Shown in pieces: positions 59,932 through 64,000 of a stretch of 64,000 bases of DNA. The stretch lies in assembly GCF_008253865.1 (NCBI RefSeq), contig NZ_CP042331.1, forward strand, positions 6,041,501-6,105,500, written 5' to 3'. Made by a program: the position numbers and the translations under genes. The stretch's first letter is position 1, and the number at the start of each line of letters is the position of its first letter. Below the pieces are notes generated by a model. The model had not been told where the DNA came from, did not search any database, and saw nothing but the letters and a program-made list of their open reading frames with translations. Origin of the DNA: Bosea sp. F3-2 (GTDB lineage: Bacteria > Pseudomonadota > Alphaproteobacteria > Rhizobiales > Beijerinckiaceae).

Positions 59932-60861
59932 GTGGGGCAGGCGGAAGGACAGGTCAGGGCGGTGCTCATCGCAGGTCCGACCGCCAGCGGCAAGTCCGCG
60001 CTGGCGATCGAGATCGCGCGCCGCACCGGTGGCACCGTCGTCAACGCCGATTCCATGCAGGTCTATGCCGATCTGCGCATCCTGACGGCGCGGCCGAGCG
60101 AGGCGGAGGAGGCGATGGTGCCGCATCGCCTCTACGGACATGTCGACGGCGGCGTCAACTATTCGGCGATGCGCTACGCTGACGATCTGGCGAAGCTGCT
60201 GGAGGATTTGCAGGGGCAGGGCTCGCTACCGATCCTGGTCGGCGGCACGGGGCTCTATTTCAAGGCGGTGACCGAGGGGTTCTCGGCGATGCCGGCGGTT
60301 CCCGAGAGCGTCCGCTCCGCGTTCCGCAACCATGCCGAGGGGCTCGATACCGCGGCGCTCCATGCCGAACTCGCGGCCTGCGATCCGCTGATGGCCGAGC
60401 GGCTGAGGCCGACCGACCGGATGCGGATCATGCGGGCGCTCGAAATCTTCCGTGCGACCGGGCGCTCGCTGGCAAGCTTCCAGGGCGAGCGCGAGCCGGG
60501 GCCGCTTGGCGAGGGCGGGTTGCTGCGGCTGTTCATCTATCCCGAGCGCGAGGCCGTCCGCCAGCAGATCGACCGGCGTTTCGAGACGATGATCGCAGCC
60601 GGGGCGCTCGACGAGGTCGCGCGGCTGAAGGCGCGCGGGCTCGATCCGCTGCTGCCGATCATGCGCGCCCATGGCGTGCCGGGGCTGATTGCCCATCTCG
60701 ACGGCGAGATCACGCTGGAAGAGGCGATCCAACGCGGACAGGCCGATACGCGTGCCTATGCCAAGCGACAGGTGACGTGGTTTCGGCATCAGATGGCGGG
60801 ATGGCGTGCGGTTGCGCCGGCCGAGGCGCTGGCAGTCGCCAGCGAAGAGCTCGCGATCTGA
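59932..60861 (+). CDS. miaA: tRNA dimethylallyltransferase
   Basis: 309 residues from the GTG at 59932, selected because GAGG lies five bases upstream; GTG 59905 (overlapping serB) and GTG 59962 are alternatives. P-loop LIAGPTASGKSALAIEIA near residues 11-28, NADSMQVYADLRILTARPS near 40-58, PHRLYGHVD, VGGTGLYFKAV near 104-114, and KRQVTWFRHQM near 278. Adds the isopentenyl group to A37 of tRNAs. Its stop abuts the next gene tail to tail. Confidence 0.95.
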   Translation: MGQAEGQVRAVLIAGPTASGKSALAIEIARRTGGTVVNADSMQVYADLRILTARPSEAEEAMVPHRLYGHVDGGVNYSAMRYADDLAKLLEDLQGQGSLPILVGGTGLYFKAVTEGFSAMPAVPESVRSAFRNHAEGLDTAALHAELAACDPLMAERLRPTDRMRIMRALEIFRATGRSLASFQGEREPGPLGEGGLLRLFIYPEREAVRQQIDRRFETMIAAGALDEVARLKARGLDPLLPIMRAHGVPGLIAHLDGEITLEEAIQRGQADTRAYAKRQVTWFRHQMAGWRAVAPAEALAVASEELAI

Positions 60862-62328
60862 TCAGGCGGCGGCGGCGATGGCCTCGGGCGGGGCGGCGAT
60901 GCCGAGGCGGTTGCGGCCTTCATTCTTGGCCCGATAGAGCGCCTGGTCCGCACGCGCCGTCAGGGAGGCGAGCGTTTCGCCGGGATAGCGCGCGGCGATG
61001 CCGAGGCTTGCGGTGACATGCAGCGCCAGCGTCTCGGAAACCGGCATGGCGCGGGTCAGCAGGGCGTCCTGGATCTGGCGGGCGCTTGCCGCGGCGGAGC
61101 CAAGGTCGCAATCCTTCAGCAGGATTCCGAACTCCTCGCCGCCGAACCGTCCGACGAGATTGTGCTCGTTGCGGAACTGCCCGAGCAGCAGATCGGCGAA
61201 GGCGCGGATCACGGCATCGCCGGCCGGATGGCCATAGCTGTCGTTGACCTGCTTGAAATGATCGAGATCGACGATGATGAGCGCGACATCGGTGTCGTCC
61301 GCCTCGCTCGCTGCGATGGCGGCATTGGCCTTCTCGGTGAAGGAGCGGCGATTGAGCAGCGCCGTGAGCGGATCGGTCTCGGCCAGGCGCCTGAGTTCGC
61401 GCTCGCGTTCCTCGCGCTGGCCGATCTCCTCGGAGAGCGCGCGCCGCGTCGCCCGCTCGCGGCCGATCTCGAGTGCGAGCGTGGCGGCGCGCAGCTGCAG
61501 CGTCTGATTGGCGACGGTGAGGTCGGTGATATCGGTCAGGGTCAGCAGCAGGCCGTCGCCCAGCGGCGCGATCGCGATGCGCAGCCAGAGGGTCCTGCCC
61601 TGCTGGGTGAAGGAGGTCTCCAGCATGTCGGAGCGCTGCAGGTTCATCGCATGGACGCAGCGCTGCCAGATCGACGGGTCGGAGAGGAAGGGCAGGCTCT
61701 CGCGGCCGTCGGTGTCGAGGAGATCGGTGTCCGGGCGTCCGCTGAGATCGGCCGCTCGCTGGTTGGCCGTGACGATGACGACCTGCTCGATGCCACCGAG
61801 GTCGTCGCGGATGGCGCGCAGCGCCACGATCCCGCTCGGCGAGGTCTCGAGGACGGCGTTGAGCAGGTCCTCGCGGAATTGCAGTGGCCGGCTGAAAGCG
61901 ACGACGAAGCGGCGCCCGTCCTGCGCGATCGTTGGCAGCAGCAGCCGCTCCCAGAGCGCCACGCGCACAGTGCCACTCGAGCGGTGCACGGTGTAGAGCG
62001 GGCGGTCCTCGGCCAAAGCCTGGTCGAGGCTGCAGATGGTGAAGCGGGCGACCTGCGGGCGCATGCCCGAGACGCGCTGTCCCAGGCGGGTGGCGCCGGA
62101 ATAGCGCACGATCTCGCGCCCGAAATGCAGCCAGCGGTAGTCGCTGTCGCCCGTGGGCTCCAGGATCATCAGATCCTCGCCGAAGAGGGGCAGGACCTCC
62201 GCCGCAAACTCCTCATAGGCGACCGGGGCGCCCTCGCGGCCGTGCGAAACGAACCGGCGCAGGATCTTGGCGATCTGCGGCGCATGGCTGCGTGCCGCGA
62301 TATTCTCGCTGTGGACTTCGTAGTACAT
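60862..62328 (-). CDS. Diguanylate cyclase with PAS-like sensor region (GGDEF)
   Basis: 488 residues, no membrane segment seen. Roughly 1-150 and 150-280 look like PAS-type sensor regions (DSDYRWLHFGREIVRYSGAT, SPSGIVALRAIRDDLGGIEQ). A helical linker rich in R/E (RERATRRALSEEIGQREERE) leads to the GGDEF domain with DPLTALLNRRSF, DLDHFKQVNDSYGHPAGDAV and the catalytic GGEEF in VGRFGGEEFGILL. Makes cyclic di-GMP. The RxxD inhibitory site is not present (RNEH stands in that place), so product inhibition by the usual route is unlikely. Stop codon abuts miaA. Confidence 0.93.
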   Translation of the reverse strand: MYYEVHSENIAARSHAPQIAKILRRFVSHGREGAPVAYEEFAAEVLPLFGEDLMILEPTGDSDYRWLHFGREIVRYSGATRLGQRVSGMRPQVARFTICSLDQALAEDRPLYTVHRSSGTVRVALWERLLLPTIAQDGRRFVVAFSRPLQFREDLLNAVLETSPSGIVALRAIRDDLGGIEQVVIVTANQRAADLSGRPDTDLLDTDGRESLPFLSDPSIWQRCVHAMNLQRSDMLETSFTQQGRTLWLRIAIAPLGDGLLLTLTDITDLTVANQTLQLRAATLALEIGRERATRRALSEEIGQREERERELRRLAETDPLTALLNRRSFTEKANAAIAASEADDTDVALIIVDLDHFKQVNDSYGHPAGDAVIRAFADLLLGQFRNEHNLVGRFGGEEFGILLKDCDLGSAAASARQIQDALLTRAMPVSETLALHVTASLGIAARYPGETLASLTARADQALYRAKNEGRNRLGIAAPPEAIAAAA

Positions 62329-62495
62329 GTCCGTCCCGGTTCAAGCTTGTGAATCCTAGGAAGGACGCATTGAGAAATCGTTCCGTAACGGCACCGGATT
62401 TCCGGGTGTGCCGCAGACCGGCCGGTAACCATGTTGTTGGCGCTTGACCGGCAGGGCGCTCTCCGCTAGCGTTCCCGCAACTTCCGCCAAGGACC

Positions 62496-62540
62496 ATGAG
62501 CGCGATGCGCAAGCTTATTATCGTAGAGGTGCGCTGGTAG
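62496..62540 (+). CDS. ilvB attenuator leader peptide
   Basis: 14 codons: MSAMRKLIIVEVRW, then TAG. Four of the last eight residues are branched-chain (L-I-I-V, plus another V), the pattern of an ilv leader peptide. AAGGA precedes the ATG by five bases. Its translation couples ribosome stalling at low charged Ile/Val/Leu tRNA to the RNA structures that follow. Confidence 0.8.
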   Translation: MSAMRKLIIVEVRW

Positions 62541-62607
62541 GGGCCGGTTTCACAACCGGGCGTCCCCGACGCCAGCGCACGCCCAGGCCCCTCCGAGGGC
62601 CTTTTTT
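62529..62607 (+). promoter_or_regulatory. Transcription attenuator of ilvB
   Basis: GTGCGCTGG (62529-62537) pairs with CCAGCGCAC (62572-62580), with GGGG/CCCC and CCGG/CCGG stems inside. The terminator is AGGCCC (62585-62590) with GGGCCT (62597-62602), then a T run to 62607. GGGGCC (62540-62545) can instead pair with GGCCCC (62586-62591), which would break the terminator. A ribosome stalled on the Ile-Ile-Val codons covers the first arm and favours that antiterminator. The 62329-62495 part upstream holds the promoter region, not resolved. Confidence 0.82.
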
Positions 62608-62654
62608 ATTGCCTAAATTCCCAGACAGACCAGAAGATCAGCCAGGAGAGCGTA

Positions 62655-64000
62655 ATGAGCGAGATGATGACCGGCGCCGAGATGGTCGTCCGCGCGCTTC
62701 AGGACCAGGGTGTCGAGCACCTGTTCGGTTATCCGGGCGGCGCCGTACTCCCGATCTACGACGCCATCTTCCAGCAGGACAAGGTCAAGCACGTGCTCGT
62801 CCGCCACGAGCAGGGCGCGGTCCATGCCGCGGAGGGCTATGCCCGCTCCGGTGCCGGCAAGGTCGGCTGCGTGCTCGTCACCTCCGGCCCAGGCGCGACC
62901 AACGCCGTCACCGGCCTGACCGACGCGCTGCTCGACTCGATCCCGCTCGTCGTCATCACCGGGCAGGTGCCGACGCATCTGATCGGGTCCGACGCCTTCC
63001 AGGAATGCGACACGGTCGGCATCACCCGCTCCTGCACCAAGCACAACTATCTGGTGAAGAGCATCCACGACCTGCCGCGCGTCCTGCACGAGGCCTTCTA
63101 TGTCGCCGCCAACGGCCGCCCCGGCCCGGTCGTCATCGACATTCCGAAGGACATCCAGTTCGCGACCGGCACCTATAGCCGCCCGCGCGACAACCAGCAC
63201 AAGACCTACCGCCCGGTGGTCAAGGGCGACCTCGCCAAGATCAAGGCGGCGGTCGAGCTGCTCGCCAGCGCGAAGAAGCCGATCCTCTATACCGGCGGCG
63301 GCGTCATCAATTCCGGCCCGCATGCCTCGGCGCTGCTGCGCGAGCTGGCGCGGCTGACGGGCCATCCCGTCACCTCGACGCTGATGGGGCTCGGCGCTTT
63401 CCCGGCTGCGGACAAGCAGTGGCTCGGCATGCTCGGCATGCACGGCACCTACGAGGCCAATCTCGCCATGCACGATTGCGACGTGATGGTCGCGATCGGC
63501 GCGCGCTTCGACGACCGCATCACCGGGCGGATCGATGGCTTTTCGCCGCGCTCGAAGAAGATCCACATCGACATCGATCCGTCCTCGATCAACAAGACGG
63601 TCAAGGTCGATATCGGCATCGTCGGCGACTGCGCCCATGTGCTCGAGGACATGGTCCGGATCTGGCGCGAGACCGGCGCGCAGGTCGACAAGACCGCGCT
63701 TGCCGCCTGGTGGACGCAGATCGAGGGTTGGCGCGGCCGCAAGAGCCTCGCCTACAAGCGCTCGGACACAATCATCAAGCCGCAACACGCCATCGAGCGG
63801 CTCTATGAGCTGACCAAGGATCGCGATCCGTTCATCACGACCGAGGTCGGCCAGCACCAGATGTGGGCGGCGCAGCACTTCCACTTCCAGGAGCCGAACC
63901 GCTGGATGACCTCCGGCGGGCTGGGCACCATGGGCTACGGCCTGCCGGCGGCGATCGGCGTGCAGATGAAACACCCGAAGGCGCTGGTCATCGACATTGC
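62655..64000 (+). CDS. ilvB: Acetolactate synthase large subunit (cut by window end)
   Basis: 448 codons up to the window end, no stop reached; the complete protein would be about 585 residues. TPP/FAD enzyme for the first common step of branched-chain amino acid synthesis. The N-terminal TPP region shows GYPGGAVLPIYDAIFQ, the catalytic Glu in RHEQGAVHAAEGYARSGAGK, GPGATNAVTGLTDALLDSIP and QVPTHLIGSDAFQECDTVGI. The last visible part is the C-terminal TPP domain start with TSGGLGTMGYGLPAAIG. AGGAGAG lies before the ATG. Controlled by the attenuator above. Confidence 0.96.
   Translation, partial: MSEMMTGAEMVVRALQDQGVEHLFGYPGGAVLPIYDAIFQQDKVKHVLVRHEQGAVHAAEGYARSGAGKVGCVLVTSGPGATNAVTGLTDALLDSIPLVVITGQVPTHLIGSDAFQECDTVGITRSCTKHNYLVKSIHDLPRVLHEAFYVAANGRPGPVVIDIPKDIQFATGTYSRPRDNQHKTYRPVVKGDLAKIKAAVELLASAKKPILYTGGGVINSGPHASALLRELARLTGHPVTSTLMGLGAFPAADKQWLGMLGMHGTYEANLAMHDCDVMVAIGARFDDRITGRIDGFSPRSKKIHIDIDPSSINKTVKVDIGIVGDCAHVLEDMVRIWRETGAQVDKTALAAWWTQIEGWRGRKSLAYKRSDTIIKPQHAIERLYELTKDRDPFITTEVGQHQMWAAQHFHFQEPNRWMTSGGLGTMGYGLPAAIGVQMKHPKALVIDI

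Overview
The window is high-GC chromosomal DNA from an alphaproteobacterium of the Hyphomicrobiales, most like Bosea or a close relative (genus level is my inference). Supporting signs are the murC-murB-ddl-ftsQ-ftsA-ftsZ order followed by lpxC, a long Rhizobiales-type FtsZ linker, a circularly permuted two-piece tmRNA beside sspB and fumC, an hflK-hflC-DUF2065-degP run, a CtrA-type TTAA-N7-TTAA site, and several families of long palindromic intergenic repeats.

Layout. 1-6350: end of the division and cell-wall cluster (murC fragment, murB, ddl, ftsQ, ftsA), broken between murB and ddl by an EamA exporter and a divergent MarR regulator. 6448-18933: ftsZ, lpxC, bamD, recN, an MBL hydrolase, a DEAD-box helicase, a 24-residue membrane peptide, a DUF2189 protein and ligA. 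19054-23366: AraC regulator/MFS exporter pair, a second AraC regulator, azlCD. 23538-29278: Xaa-Pro aminopeptidase, two tiny genes with a tandem 3' duplication, prmA, an SDR/HxlR pair, a truncated GNAT gene and a hicAB toxin-antitoxin module. 29394-38874: uvrD, an aidB-like dehydrogenase, msrB, the btaAB betaine-lipid operon behind a Pho-box-like repeat, a thioesterase and a GlcD-type oxidase. 39162-46775: a large AsmA protein, the sspB-fumC-DUF4169-RHH operon, ssrA (tmRNA) and two PepSY-like secreted proteins.

46942-54204 has thyA and folA, which are often neighbours, separated by about 4.8 kb of accessory genes: small unknown proteins, a caspase-like His/Cys protein, a stand-alone LigD-type ATP-dependent DNA ligase and an orphan HicB. 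From 54571 core genes resume: hflKC, DUF2065, degP, a cupin, serB, miaA, a diguanylate cyclase, then ilvB (cut by the window end) behind a complete leader-peptide attenuator.

Functional themes: envelope growth and division (mur/fts/lpxC/bamD), DNA maintenance (recN, ligA, uvrD, aidB-like, LigD-like), protein quality control (ssrA with sspB, hflKC, degP, pepP, msrB) and phosphate-sparing lipid synthesis (btaAB). The most interesting signals are the ilvB attenuator, the ssrA-sspB adjacency, the Pho-box/btaAB arrangement, possible CtrA sites before and inside ddl, and the thyA-folA accessory block with its caspase-like protein. I found no CRISPR array, tRNA, rRNA, IS element or phage.
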